This document shows, piece after piece, positions 11,432-23,058 of a stretch of 64,000 nt of DNA. Made by a program: the position numbers and the translations under genes. Under the pieces are notes generated by a model. That model saw only the letters and a program-made list of their open reading frames with translations. It was not told where the DNA came from and ran no database searches. This DNA is from Hyaloscypha bicolor E (lineage: Eukaryota > Ascomycota > Leotiomycetes > Helotiales > Hyaloscyphaceae): assembly GCF_002865645.1 (NCBI RefSeq), contig NW_020194589.1, forward strand, positions 248,001 to 312,000, written 5' to 3'. Numbering within the stretch: position 1 is the stretch's first letter; each line of letters starts with the position of its first letter.

Positions 11432-12399
11432 GATCAAGGCACGCGGCGCAGCAAGCAAACGCAAAAACAACAAGGCACAAACGAGAGGACGTATCTCAAA
11501 CAGATACCAAAACCGAGCGCGACATGAAAGAAGAGAAGGATACCTACAGAAGGAAATTAGAAGATCTCACGATGTTGCGACCCATCGGTCCGGATATTAA
11601 GATGAGAAAAGGGTGAAGTCCCGGACACGAGGGGCATTTCCAGGGGGTTGAAAACCAGGCTAAGCGGGCCTCGCTTCAGCGTTTCATGGTCCGAACGTAG
11701 CCGCTGTTTTCTTTCCCCCATCGAACAACGCTTCATCAATTCGCAAGGAATGTTTATAAACTTGCGCTCAGTGAGGTTTGATGTTGTATTGGCTTCGAAA
11801 CCTTTCCGTTTTTGATCTTATTGAAAGGGTACAAACTTTGAGAGCAGGGTCATTTAGCGGGCACACGCTGTTGCGTCCTGCGGCCTGCGTTTCAGCTTAT
11901 TCCGCGGGGTGCGCAGAAAGTTCTGGCGTGTGACTTCTCATGCATCAGCACTTCATTTCAACTCAGGAGCTTCTCTCCGTACAACACGCTGATTATATTG
12001 TAAGCCTCATTCTTACATCTATTGTGAAAATAATGAGCAGGCGAGTGAATAATTGTGAAGGCTTCACTAAATCATAGGATGAGCTGTGCTACTTCGTAAG
12101 GAAGTTGTTCTCAAGGCATTGCTGTGAATAATCAACGGAAGTCAGATACGAGGCGCCGGTGACCAAGCCAAGCCAGACATCACATTATCGTAGTTTAGAT
12201 TACTGCAAGTCGTGCTATAAAAATGTCCTCCTCCCTCAAGTCTCACGATTTTCTCCTCCCTTCCTTCTATACCAGAAACAGAGGAGCAATCTCACGAAGT
12301 CCAAAACAACAACATACCTGGACGACGAAGTTAAATTCAAGCTCAGATATCTCTCCTACTTCACAACAATAGCAACGGCTGATAACCATTCCAACCGCC
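11432..12399. other. Intergenic, divergent promoter region
   Basis: This region lies between the GH76 gene (minus) and the first small-family gene (plus). A TATA-like ctataaaa sits at 12215-12222. No gene is supported. Confidence 0.5.
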
Positions 12400-12683
12400 A
12401 TGGATCCATATCCCAAACGGCCCAACGGCGTCGCACAAAAAATCGGCACTGGCGAAGGCAAGAAGCTGACCCTAGAGCAACTCAAAGCCACCGGGGAACA
12501 AGTTACCTGGAACAGCTGGTCGAAGCCGTAGTCGAGGAGAACAAGGACGGAGGAAATTGGCAAGAATTCCACATCGATGAGCTGATGGTGTATCTGGAAT
12601 ATGAAGTCCAGATCGGGCGCATCCAGCAGCTGGGTCCAATGCTGTATCGCTTTGTTCCTGAGCATCCACTGAACAATTATTAG
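12400..12683 (+). pseudogene. Small tandem-family gene 1, frameshifted
   Basis: The ATG at 12400 is in a strong context (ccgccATGG) and opens MDPYPKRPNGVAQKIGTGEG, followed by LTLEQLKATGEQVT. This frame stops at 12529-12531 after 43 codons. The homology continues without a gap in the next frame (LEQLVEAVVEENK to RIQQLGPMLYRFVPEH), ending at 12683. Against the paralogue at 13013 the break is one missing base at GTT AC-CTG (paralogue GTC ACT CTT) near 12511-12514. No splice sites explain it: a gt...ag pair there would be only 30 nt and out of frame. It is therefore a pseudogene, a programmed shift, or a base-calling error. A TATA-like box lies ~180 nt upstream. The family is not recognised. Confidence 0.65.
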
Positions 12684-13012
12684 GATGTTCAATTAGTGGA
12701 ATAGGGGAAGGAATGGGAGGGTGTGGTGCTGACGAGAGACAGGACATGAAATAGAAATCGTTGGACTTTTCTAGTTCTTTGTTGAATCATCCTGACGATC
12801 AGAAGTTCCTCCCCTCACAATCGTGATTCAGCATTTCATTTTACAATTATTTAAGTTCCCTTGTTGTCTCTTTCTCTCCATTTCTCCTTCACTTCAGTCT
12901 TCAAAATATCCTATAATACAAACACTTTCAAAGTAAGAAACAACAGCTTCATCACGAAAGCCAGAAAATTGCCCATTGGACATATATCACAACAAGCCAA
13001 CAGCCCACCACC

Positions 13013-13372
13013 ATGTCTCGATCCACACTACCCAGCAGACTCGACAAAATCTACGGCAAGGAGGTCAACTCGGGTGCCACTAAGCGCTACACGCTCGAGT
13101 ATCTTATGGAGACAGGAATCCCTGTCACTCTTGAGGAAATGGCAGAGGTTGTCCGTGTAGAACAGGCAAGGCTGAAAGCTGCTGGCTATCCGGAAGCTGA
13201 TGATACTTTCTCGCTTGAGTCGTATTATTATCAACATGTAAGGGCGAGTGTAGCTGCTGGCGCGATTATACAGCTCGGTCCGAATCTGTTTAGGTTTAAT
13301 CCGAGAAACCTGGATAATAGGGCTAGCGTGGAGGATGCTTATAGGGAAGGGAGATTGCCTCTTAAGCATTAA
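13013..13372 (+). CDS. Small tandem-family gene 2 (119 aa, unknown family)
   Basis: A single exon of 119 residues with a good start context (CCACCATGT). It shares with its two neighbours a TLEYL-type helix, a second helical block (LEEMAEVV) and the C-terminal motif AIIQLGPNLFRFNPRN. There is no signal peptide, no membrane segment and few cysteines, so a cytosolic or nuclear protein is likely. A divergent paralogue stands on each side in the same orientation, indicating tandem duplication. A short acidic/Tyr-rich insert (ADDTFSLESYYYQH) is specific to this copy. I do not recognise the family and give no function. Confidence 0.7.
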   Translation: MSRSTLPSRLDKIYGKEVNSGATKRYTLEYLMETGIPVTLEEMAEVVRVEQARLKAAGYPEADDTFSLESYYYQHVRASVAAGAIIQLGPNLFRFNPRNLDNRASVEDAYREGRLPLKH

Positions 13373-13884
13373 CGGGGAAGGAGAGGTGGGGTTTAGAAAC
13401 ACAGATCGTTGGTTTACTCTAGCTCTCGTGAAGTGCACTTCTTTACAATATGTGACCTGACATGATAGACTTCTTTTCTATTTCTGGACAACTATCATTC
13501 CTCTTCATCATGACGCTTGAATAACTCGTAGACGTCTACAAATGCAACCCAACTTGGGATTCACATGAAGAGAATGATAACAACATTGCGAGAAAATGAG
13601 AAGATGGCACAATACATTTATTATTCAGCTACCTGAAAAGTCAGCCAGTAGAGCCCATGCGCATTGCTGGCATGCTGTGAATCATATCACTGGATACCAT
13701 GAGATTGCTATATTCTATTTAATGAACCTTTATTTTGCAAGTCTAGGTTCTTGTTTGTTCCTCATCCCAAAACGAAAGAGCGAGCTAACTTGGTCAATGC
13801 CTCATCATCCACAACCCACCTATACTGAGACTAAACATATTATCACTACACAAATACAACTAGCTTCTACCAGCCACCATCACT

Positions 13885-14226
13885 ATGGGCGGTCCCAAAA
13901 CAAGCCACAGAGACGAGTCCAATTCCAAGTCAACCCAGAACCGCGATCTTCTTCAACTCATAAAATCCGGTGATTCATTTACCCCAGAAGAGTTTCAGGA
14001 GCTAGTCGACATCTCCAGCAAAGTGGCAGGTTCCCAGCCGACTGCATACGTCTTGCAACTAATGCACGCACAGCTCAACGGCGGGGCCATGCAACAGCTA
14101 GGACGGAACTCGTTTCGCTTTGTGCCCGAACACCGGTGGAATGCCGATGCTGTAAAGGAAAATGAGAGGAGGGAGAAGAAACCGTTTTGGCCGGACCCGA
14201 CGCGTCCGTGGCTTTTCACGGGATGA
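13885..14226 (+). CDS. Small tandem-family gene 3 (113 aa, unknown family)
   Basis: A single exon of 113 residues. It is a paralogue of the genes at 12400 and 13013 by order and motif: LLQLIKSGDSFTPEEFQELV, then NGGAMQQLGRNSFRFVPEH. It carries a longer basic, Pro/Trp-rich tail (about 25 residues) missing from the others. The first ~20 residues are Ser/Asn/Lys-rich and probably disordered. Same strand and similar spacing (ATGs 613 and 872 bp apart) support a tandem array. Function unknown. Confidence 0.65.
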   Translation: MGGPKTSHRDESNSKSTQNRDLLQLIKSGDSFTPEEFQELVDISSKVAGSQPTAYVLQLMHAQLNGGAMQQLGRNSFRFVPEHRWNADAVKENERREKKPFWPDPTRPWLFTG

Positions 14227-14613
14227 TGATAATCCGGTGAAAGATTTGGAGGGAAGATCCGAAGAATGGAAAGTGGGGAGAGAGACCCGAGTTTAACAAA
14301 ATAGCCATCCTTGCCCTCCTATCTTTTTGTTGTGAAGTTTTATGTCGAATGTGAGATTTCGAGAAATGAAAGCAGAACTTGAGCTGTATAGATTGCGGTT
14401 GGCTTCGCAAGACCGAAGTGTTTCTTAAAGTACTGGTCACCACTCTATCACATTGTGGGTTTGGCAAAAGGGTCCTCGAAGGGTAATAGGTAGTTACAAT
14501 ACATCAATTGTTGCCTCATCTTCCCTTGAGCTGGATAATTAGACATAATATATCAAGCTGAGCTCATTCGACAGAGAAGAGCTTTTTCAACCGCTTTCAT
14601 ATGACCCCATCCT

Positions 14614-14934
14614 TCACGCTCGTTCTCCACTATCCAATCCCAATTTTGGTCTCATTTTGAGACCCCATAACTTCAAAGCTGGATTCGCACTGGGCGTTGT
14701 ATCTCTCATCTCCGACCCTTCGCATCTCTCGCCTCTATCCTCCCGAAAATCAATGAAGATAGGAACCTTCTGCGAAAGCCAACCCTTGGTTGTAATGGCC
14801 CGCCACGGCTGTTCCCCTCGACCCCCCAAAAAAATAACTTCCGGGACGGTCTTAGCCAATTTTTCGGCCGTACAATCTTCCGCCTTGGCAGCATCAAGTA
14901 GCCAGGCGAGCGTTGTGGGGTCGATTTGTTCCAT
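14614..14934 (-). CDS. Possible small hypothetical protein (106 aa)
   Basis: The frame starts with ATG at 14934 (MEQIDPTTLAWLLDAAKAED) and contains GGRGEQPWRAITTKGWLSQ and KVPIFIDFRED, a plausible globular composition. A TATA-like TATAAA on this strand (14971-14976) lies about 37 nt upstream of the ATG. No family is recognised, and there is no homology to the tandem genes beside it. Only the composition and the upstream box support it. Confidence 0.35.
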   Translation of the reverse strand: MEQIDPTTLAWLLDAAKAEDCTAEKLAKTVPEVIFLGGRGEQPWRAITTKGWLSQKVPIFIDFREDRGERCEGSEMRDTTPSANPALKLWGLKMRPKLGLDSGERA

Positions 14935-15179
14935 TGATGGTATTTTGGTTTGGATACTGGTTAGAGGTGTTTTATACTCGAGTTTCGTGATGTGGGAGAT
15001 GAGAGAGGAGGAAGATTGGTCTGAGAAGCCAAGAAAGTCACCAATTTATAGGAAAAGAGAAGGCAGGGGGAGCCATGGGAAACGAAAATATTCTTGTGAT
15101 GACAATGGATAATAGAAATTAATAGGGGAGTGGAAGCGAAACCAGAATTCCAATGAGGGAATCAATCCTTAACTAGCCA

Positions 15180-17570
15180 TCGTGCTAATTCTGGGAGTTC
15201 TAGGGTTTATCTCTACTAATACCAGGACCTCAATGGGCCAGGGGCACGGCGTTACGCGCCTTTGGCGCGAGACGGCGTGCGGAGCGTATACGTATACCTT
15301 GAGTGCGTATACTGAGCGTGCGCGTATACTGAGGATATACTTTTTTAAGCGATTATAAGGGGCAAGAGAGGGACGTGCTTCTTGCCCGCCTTTAGTATGC
15401 GTGCCGGGGGCTAAAGAATAGTCGAAAAGAAAGCCTTACTTTATGATAAAAATTATAAAAATTAGCTTGCTAAGTACGGGGGAGGGGGCCTAGGAGGGAA
15501 TCAAACTCCCAAATGCATAAGCACCCGTTCTAGGGTCTACCCAGAGAGGGTGCTTATGTATTCTAATCAGAGTTGGCCTCCTGTCATTTCCCCTTTGGGC
15601 ATATACCCATGTTTTAGGAATGTTATGCGAGCAAAACAGGGATGTTGCAGGGGTTGACAGGGGCACACTGTTTTTCTTTCCAATGGCGCTTTAAGTATTG
15701 ATTTGGATGCCAGCTGCTATACACGTGATTCTCCTCATTAGGTTAGCTCGTTTACAGAGGCAGGGTTATATACCCTCTGCTAAACCGCACGTCTTGTATT
15801 TTAGATATGTCAATCTACATTAACTTTACCCTCATATTTGAAGCATAATTACACGCCAAACACCGCTTTGTTCATGGAATTGTCATTCGAACGGACAGCG
15901 AGCTGGCCTTGGCTATCTGATAATACGATTGCGGCGGCTGCTTGTTTCCACGTCTCGGCTGGCACGCTTCACTCGCTTGTGACCTCTTGTAAATAGCTTC
16001 ATCTTGCTCAATTTATTAGCTCTTGAATCGATCCTTCCTGAACGGCATCCGACAATGGCAGCATGCTTAAAATAAAGTATAAAGATCTCTATTTGTTAAA
16101 GATATAAAATTTAAAGCTAAATGGAAATAAAAAGAAGTAAGAAATAGAAAGAAGTAAATAAAATATTAATTTAATTAAAAAAAATTAATTTCCAGTAATT
16201 ATTTAATAATAACTATTATATTTAAATACTAGTATTAATTATTTTTTATAAGCTTTTTTAAAATATTAACTTTATTTAAAGCTTTATAATTTATAATTCT
16301 TTTAAATTATATCTTATATTAAATTAGTTAATAATTAGTAAATAAAATATAATTAAATTAAATTAATAAAATTAAAGCTTTTATAATTATAATAATTATT
16401 AAATAATTATATCTTGCGAAATTCTTTTTATATATTAATATTTAGTTTATATTCTTATAATTCGAGCTTATTTAAGTCTTTATTGCATTAAATGCGGTTG
16501 TATTATAATATAATTAGATTATAGATTAAGAGAGGTATAATACAGATAGCCAGAGCTAAATACAGTATGTGTGGTTACGTGAGTAACTAGCCTGCAGTTG
16601 CTGTGCAATAGTCTTCTTTTATTAATAAACTTCTTAAATAACTTAAATTATATATATTTTAAATTTCTAATACTTATATTATAAAATGAATTACTTTAAA
16701 GGCACTTATATATAATATTTATATAAATTAAAGCACTAAAAGCTTTTAATAAAAGTAATAAAAATAAAGAATAAAATAAAGAAATTAATTAATAATTATA
16801 TTTTTTATAATATTTGCTTTTATAAAAAAGAAAATTACTAATAAATTTATATATAAAAATATATAATATAATATTATATTAGTTAAGTAAATTCCACTTA
16901 TTAATACTAGATATATTTTACAAATAAGGAAATAAAAAGTAAATACTTTTAATTAGAAATTTATTAATATAATAAAAATAATATCTTATAATTTATTATA
17001 GCTATATTATTAATTTTAAATAAATATATAGCTATTAAAATATTCAAAATATTATAAAGTATTAATATATAATAGATTTTGTAATTATATAAAAATTGAA
17101 GTATAAAGTAATAAAATTATAACATATTAATTATTAAAACTCTATTATAATATCGTTTATAGCAAACTCAGCCACTATAGCCCTTGTATTTTCTGGGCTA
17201 TTATTATAAAAACAAGCTATAAGCCTTTAATAAAGAGTGCCACACCTTTTTAAGATTTGTTTCCTGTATTTATAAAGGCTTACTTCCCAGTTAGCCTGAT
17301 AAGAGTTGTATTCTTAGCGTCCAAGCGCTAATACCCTTAAAGATCTATAATATTGCAAATGCCTTATATCGTGTTTCTAGGGCATATAGCGTGGAGATAT
17401 AGGGCCTTGTAGAGTGCGCAGTGCCTGAATTGGGTTTTATAGTGGGTTCAGCATCGAAATGCCCTATAATCCCATCAGTTTATGCCGCGATCTCTGTAAT
17501 AAAGATATAATGAAATATCATATCTTAAGGGAGGCGGTTAGGGGGTTTGGGTGATTGGCTGGTAGATTTT
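15180..17570. repeat. AT-rich RIP-type block
   Basis: From about 16070 to 17150 the sequence is almost only A and T, with stops in all frames; the flanks are intermediate. This fits an old repeat mutated by RIP. The left flank contains a strong small hairpin (cgcgcctttggcgcg near 15255) and repeated gtatactgag units (15290-15345). No coding remnant could be read. Confidence 0.75.
15487..15600 (-). repeat. Hairpin with tRNA-like box B (possible SINE fragment)
   Basis: The arms cataagcaccc and gggtgcttatg form a perfect 11-bp inverted repeat around a 21-nt loop. On the minus strand this is followed by GGGAGTTTGATTCCC, similar to a tRNA T-arm/box B, and the outer ends GGAGGCC and GGCCCCC nearly pair. 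A functional tRNA fold could not be made: no clear D-arm or anticodon arm. Read as a degraded tRNA-derived repeat, with low certainty. Confidence 0.3.
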
Positions 17571-17959
17571 TCTAGTGATAAACCGCGAACATTCCCAGGG
17601 TGTCGCTCATAGCATTATCAATTGGTCATCCAAGGTCACAGGATTCAGGGTAGTCATGGGCACAGTATTGAGTTGCTGTCAGTGCAACTTGTGCCATTTC
17701 AGGCTCACAGCCCCGCTCGCGTGTGACATGGATTGGGCAGCACAGTCAGCGGATTTCAAGCCCGACAAGTATCAACAGATCAAAGTGGTAGCTAGCAAGA
17801 GCTGACAAATAGAGCTTTGCCTTCGTCCGCTTATTCATAATGAAAAAATGGACATTTCATAGTGCAAGGCTGTGGAAGTTCATATTTGCTTTTCTGGTTC
17901 AGGCTTTTCTGGTTCAGGGTGGAGTGATGCATGCAGCTCTAGCCTATCAGAAGGTTCAT

Positions 17960-18045
17960 CGGGCGTTGTGAGGCCTCAAACACGTGACATCCATCCCACA
18001 GCCCTGCTAGTGGCGTTGTGGCTTGAGGTTTGAGGCCTCAATCTG
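17960..18045. promoter_or_regulatory. Duplicated TGAGGCCTCA palindrome upstream of ubiquitin-fusion gene
   Basis: The 10-bp palindrome tgaggcctca occurs at 17969-17978 and again at 18031-18040, each preceded by the words ggcgttgtg. An E-box-like cacgtg follows the first copy. The two copies lie 230-300 bp before the ATG at 18269. A role as a binding site for a dimeric regulator is inference from symmetry and position. Confidence 0.4.
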
Positions 18046-18139
18046 ATATCGCGTAGCCTCCATTGTCCTCTTTCATCGGTCTACATAATCAGGCTGTGGA
18101 ACCGCATCTCAGTTTCAAGTCCAGGCGTCCTTGACCTAA

Positions 18140-19750
<1,611 letters not shown>

Positions 19751-20267
19751 TTCATCAAGAGAATATTTGCTGATTGGGAACTAGGTTCCAAGCCTGCAAC
19801 CCTTCATACCGCGCTTCCGAATGTTCTTCGGAAGAAGATCTTTCCAATCCCAGTATCATCTAGGACTCCACGTTCCATTTCAGGACCATCAAGCCCTGGA
19901 CGATCGGCCACTGCGACAACTATTACCTGCACCGTACTAGACTGCAACACGGTATTTCAGACACAAGCTGAGTACAGGCATGCCACCCCACTTCTCTTGT
20001 TAGGAATGCAAACAGTAACATTCAATCAGCCGTCACATGAGGTACCATAACAAGGCTGAGAAATGTCCCAACTGCGAGCGAGGCTTTGGAACTAAAACAC
20101 ATCTCAATCGACATATTAATGACGTTCACCGAACGTCAAGCATGTACTATTGTCCTATTGAAGGATGCAACTACTCGATGGCTTCAGGGTGGAGAAAATA
20201 CTTTCCACGGAAAGATAATTTGAGGCGGCATATGAAACATAGGCACGGAAGACCTGATGGGGTTTGA
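19751..20267 (+). pseudogene. Broken C2H2 zinc-finger segment downstream of ubiquitin array
   Basis: From 20040 the frame encodes RHMRYHNKAEKCPNCERGFG and a typical fungal C-terminal finger pair: CPNC-x12-H-x4-H, then CPIEGC...RKDNLRRHMKHRHG, stopping at 20267. Upstream, in another frame that continues directly from the ubiquitin ORF, a first half-finger is visible (ITCTVLDCNTVFQTQAEYR, near 19925-19978). The join between them does not read through. In the zinc-finger frame there are TAG (~20000) and TAA (~20015) where Gln codons would fit, as if C had become T. Either a splice form I cannot resolve or a decayed end. It may be the 3' part of the ubiquitin gene (see findings). Confidence 0.5.
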
Positions 20268-20944
20268 AAACTTGGGGCCGCCGACTAAGAGCAGGCGGCG
20301 CTGGAGACTGAACTCTGGCCACTTCCGCCTGGAAACCGCGCTGGACGAGCCATATTGCTTATTTGGGATGTGGTATGATATCAAACGCGCTTTGCCAGGT
20401 GAAAGACTGGTCTCTACCGGGGATTTCTTCGTGATAAAATAGGTATCTTGGCAAGCGCAAATCACATAATAATCCAAAATTCTAGGTCGCGCGATGCCTT
20501 CGCCTCTAGTCTCCTTTCTGATCGAATTCCTTGAAAGTATCTTATAATCGTTACCTATCGAAGATGCACGCAACTTCCTTTTGAGTTTCAAAAACAATCC
20601 ACAAAAAATGCAAGCACGTCTTTCACGAGACGTGCTTTCGTACTATTCTAGTTAGTGTATGTATCTTAGGCAAGCCTTTATTCAGGTAAAGATCTCTCAA
20701 GAATATAACAAAACGAAGCACGCTTAGTATATGCTATATAAAATATTATAAAATAAAATAATTAATTATACTATACAGAGTTTATTTGAAATTATATAAT
20801 ATTAATTACAGGCAAATATTTTATTTTTATTAATTATAGTTTTTATTCTTTAAAAAGATTAATATAGTAATTAAAGTATAATAAAATAAAAGAAGAATTT
20901 TATTATAACTTTTTAAGTAAAGATTATAATTATTATAATTAATA
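20268..20944. other. Intergenic, becoming AT-rich after ~20690
   Basis: No supported gene. A small inverted repeat caagcacgtctttcacgagacgtgcttt lies near 20611-20638 (acgtct/agacgt arms). From 20690 to 20945 composition is RIP-like and probably covers the 5' end of the methyltransferase remnant that follows. Confidence 0.45.
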
Positions 20945-22076
20945 ATATTATGCACTCTTTAAATCCTCAGCATTATTTATTTGTTATAACCATGGATGGC
21001 AAACTGCACCTGGCACCCACCAAATCCTCAGAACGTCCTAGATATTGCGGCCGGCATTAGAATCAGGGTAATAGAACATGGTCACCTCCTTATTCCCCGG
21101 TTGAAGTATTTTCCTACTGATTCCTCACAGCACAACAATTCCATTCAGCGTCCCTCCCAACTACCACTTCCAGTGTGTCAAATAATTTAATTAATTATAA
21201 TTATTGGCCGGTAATCAAATTAAATTAAGTCAGAATCGTAGTAATCAAATTATAATTAATTATTTGCTTAATTTAATTAAATATAATTAATTACTGGGTC
21301 GCGTATTATTATACATAACTATAAAAATAATATAAGCGTTATGGCGCAAAAGTAAAGCGTATTTTACCCTAATTTAGATATCGCCTTACTATTATAGGCT
21401 TAATAGCTAGTATCCCGCCTTTACTCGCTTTACTTATCTTTGTAAATAAGTACTATAGTAGGGGTTTTGACTTCTCTAGTCACGTGGGTGCGGTCATGTG
21501 ATATCCAGAGCAAATAATTCACATATATATTACCTTGCTCTCCTTCTCTCTTCTTTGGAAATCAATTAACCTTTACTCTCTTTATGCTTTAGTCGTATAT
21601 GATTTAAAGAAAAAGATGAGAATTTATTACTTATATAACTTTTATAAGGGTTTCACGTGATAATTAGAAATATTTAATTATAATTTTTCTAATAATTAAA
21701 TTTTTTTTTGAAAGTCGATAATCAAATTATAATTAATTATTTACTTGATTTAATTAAATATAATTAATTACCTTAATTATTTTTTTGACACACTGACCAC
21801 TTCGACACCGACGACGCAGAAGAAGAATGGGCTTGATGGCCCCTCGACTACACCAACGGCTGCGCCCTTGTGCTCTGCTTCCGTGGCCCGCCTTCTGTTA
21901 TGGCGAGAATCTCCGCAAACCTTAGTCCCAGTTGCATTTTTGAATTTCAGGAACTGATCACGCCTTTCAAATCTATCGGTGATACCCCCTCTGGCACAAC
22001 TCTCGATCAGTTATACATATCATATCAGTGTGCCCCTGCCAACCCCTGCAACACCCCTGTTCTGCTCGCGTAGCAT
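20945..22076 (+). pseudogene. LaeA-like SAM methyltransferase remnant, split by hAT-like element
   Basis: Reading through frame changes gives HYLFVITMDGKLHLAPTK (20970-21022), then NPQNVLDIAAG (21027-21060; family NPQ-VLDIGTGTG, the SAM motif I) and VIEHGHL. Next come VPPNYHF up to the insertion at 21170 and DTDDAEEEWA from 21796, then WPLDYTNGCALVLCFRGPPS and LSPSCIFEFQE. This order and spacing match fungal TAM-type methyltransferases related to LaeA. Defects: a frameshift near 21025, another near 21148, a TGA at about 21834 where Trp fits, loss of the Gly-rich SAM motif, and a 625-bp transposon. The 5' part merges into AT-rich sequence. It cannot encode a working enzyme. Whether it served as a regulator or as a metabolite methyltransferase is unknown. 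Confidence 0.75.
21171..21795. mobile_element. Non-autonomous hAT-like element (625 bp) with 8-bp TSD
   Basis: The ends are perfect 12-bp inverted repeats, CAGTGTGTCAAA at 21171 and its complement ending at 21795. They are flanked by a perfect 8-bp direct duplication, ACCACTTC, at 21163-21170 and 21796-21803. Eight-bp duplications and CAGTG-type ends are typical of the hAT superfamily. There is no transposase. Inside, a ~58-bp AT-rich word (taatcaaattataattaatt...) occurs at about 21240-21296 and 21717-21773. It interrupts the methyltransferase remnant exactly between the VPPNYHF and DTDDAEEEW segments; removing it with one duplication copy restores contiguity. Confidence 0.85.
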
Positions 22077-22275
22077 TCCTTAGTATTACAGACAGCGCTG
22101 CCCCTCTCTTTAACCATCCTCCTCTTCAATCCTTCCCCAATACCTCCCCTTACCCGACTGCTCGGCCGCTCTGTCTCGCATTTTTGTTGACCAAAAACCC
22201 ATATACTGAGACCATGCGAGTTGTAACTGTGCACTTTTAAAGTTCTGGGAAGCCAGAACAGTCAGCCGCCCGAGC
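22077..22275. other. Intergenic remnant
   Basis: This is the 3' flank of the methyltransferase remnant. No gene or repeat is supported. Confidence 0.4.
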
Positions 22276-22930
22276 CAGTAGCTGAACCATAGTATTGCTT
22301 AAGTTGAACCGTATTATCAATTAGCGAGATTACCCTTGTATTTTCCATAATATGGATCAACTTTCCTTACCAAAAACCACACTGTATCTACTAGCTTTAA
22401 TAATATATAGACACCAGTCCCCGTTTACACCCACCTTCCAACCTTGACCTCCTCCCAATAGTCCGCCAGGCATACTTCTAGCATGTGCTTAACCTTTACT
22501 ACTGAGAAGTAGCACATAAGTAAGTTGGAATAAATCTTGCTTTATTATTATTATTACTCTAGCATATGCTCGGTATATGGAACCCATATACTTAGCATAT
22601 GCTAACCCTAACCCGTAGGGCATTTACGCTTAATTATATCCCAATGGGGGGCTCTCACCGCCCCCCAACCCCCGCACTAACCCTAACACCTGACCCTAAG
22701 CCTCCTCGCAAGCTCGGGACTAACCCGAACCTTCCTAGCCCGTATAGCCCATAGCCTGTACATATGCAAAGCACATGCCTAAAATATAATTGCTACAAAA
22801 TCTACCTATTCATTTGCTCGGCTAGCTGTCTCGCTTCTTTAAGCAATACTATGGATCAGCTAAATAAACGAGCATATGCAGAGTTTGATAATATGGTTCA
22901 ACTTAAGCGATACTATGGCTCAACTAAAAA
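22276..22930. repeat. Inverted-repeat element (~650 bp) with ~40-bp ends
   Basis: The sequence at 22280-22320 (tgaaccatagtattgctt, then aagttgaaccgtattatcaa) recurs inverted at 22885-22926 with about four transitions. A third partial copy (ttaagcaatactatggatca) lies just inside the right end at 22839-22860. The interior carries palindromic catatgct words and telomere-like motifs. There is no coding capacity and no clear target duplication. MITE-like, class undetermined. Confidence 0.6.
22598..22735. repeat. Degenerate interstitial telomere-like motifs
   Basis: Words ctaaccctaaccc (22610 region), actaaccctaacacctgaccctaagcc (22676-22703) and actaacccgaacc (22720 region) approximate the fungal telomere repeat CCCTAA/TTAGGG. 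They are too few and too degenerate to be an active telomere. Confidence 0.5.
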
Positions 22931-23058
22931 CCCCCAGCCGCCCTCAATGCCGCCGGCTTCAGGCCTTCAAGGAATTCAAATAGTCACAGCTCCAGTAAGA
23001 TGGGTTATTCAATGGAAAGAATTTACAGTATATTTCATTTCATTCATCAACACCCTTC

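Noticed and set aside
15487..15600. A functional tRNA gene
   Set aside because: T-arm-like motif present but no acceptable D-arm or anticodon arm.
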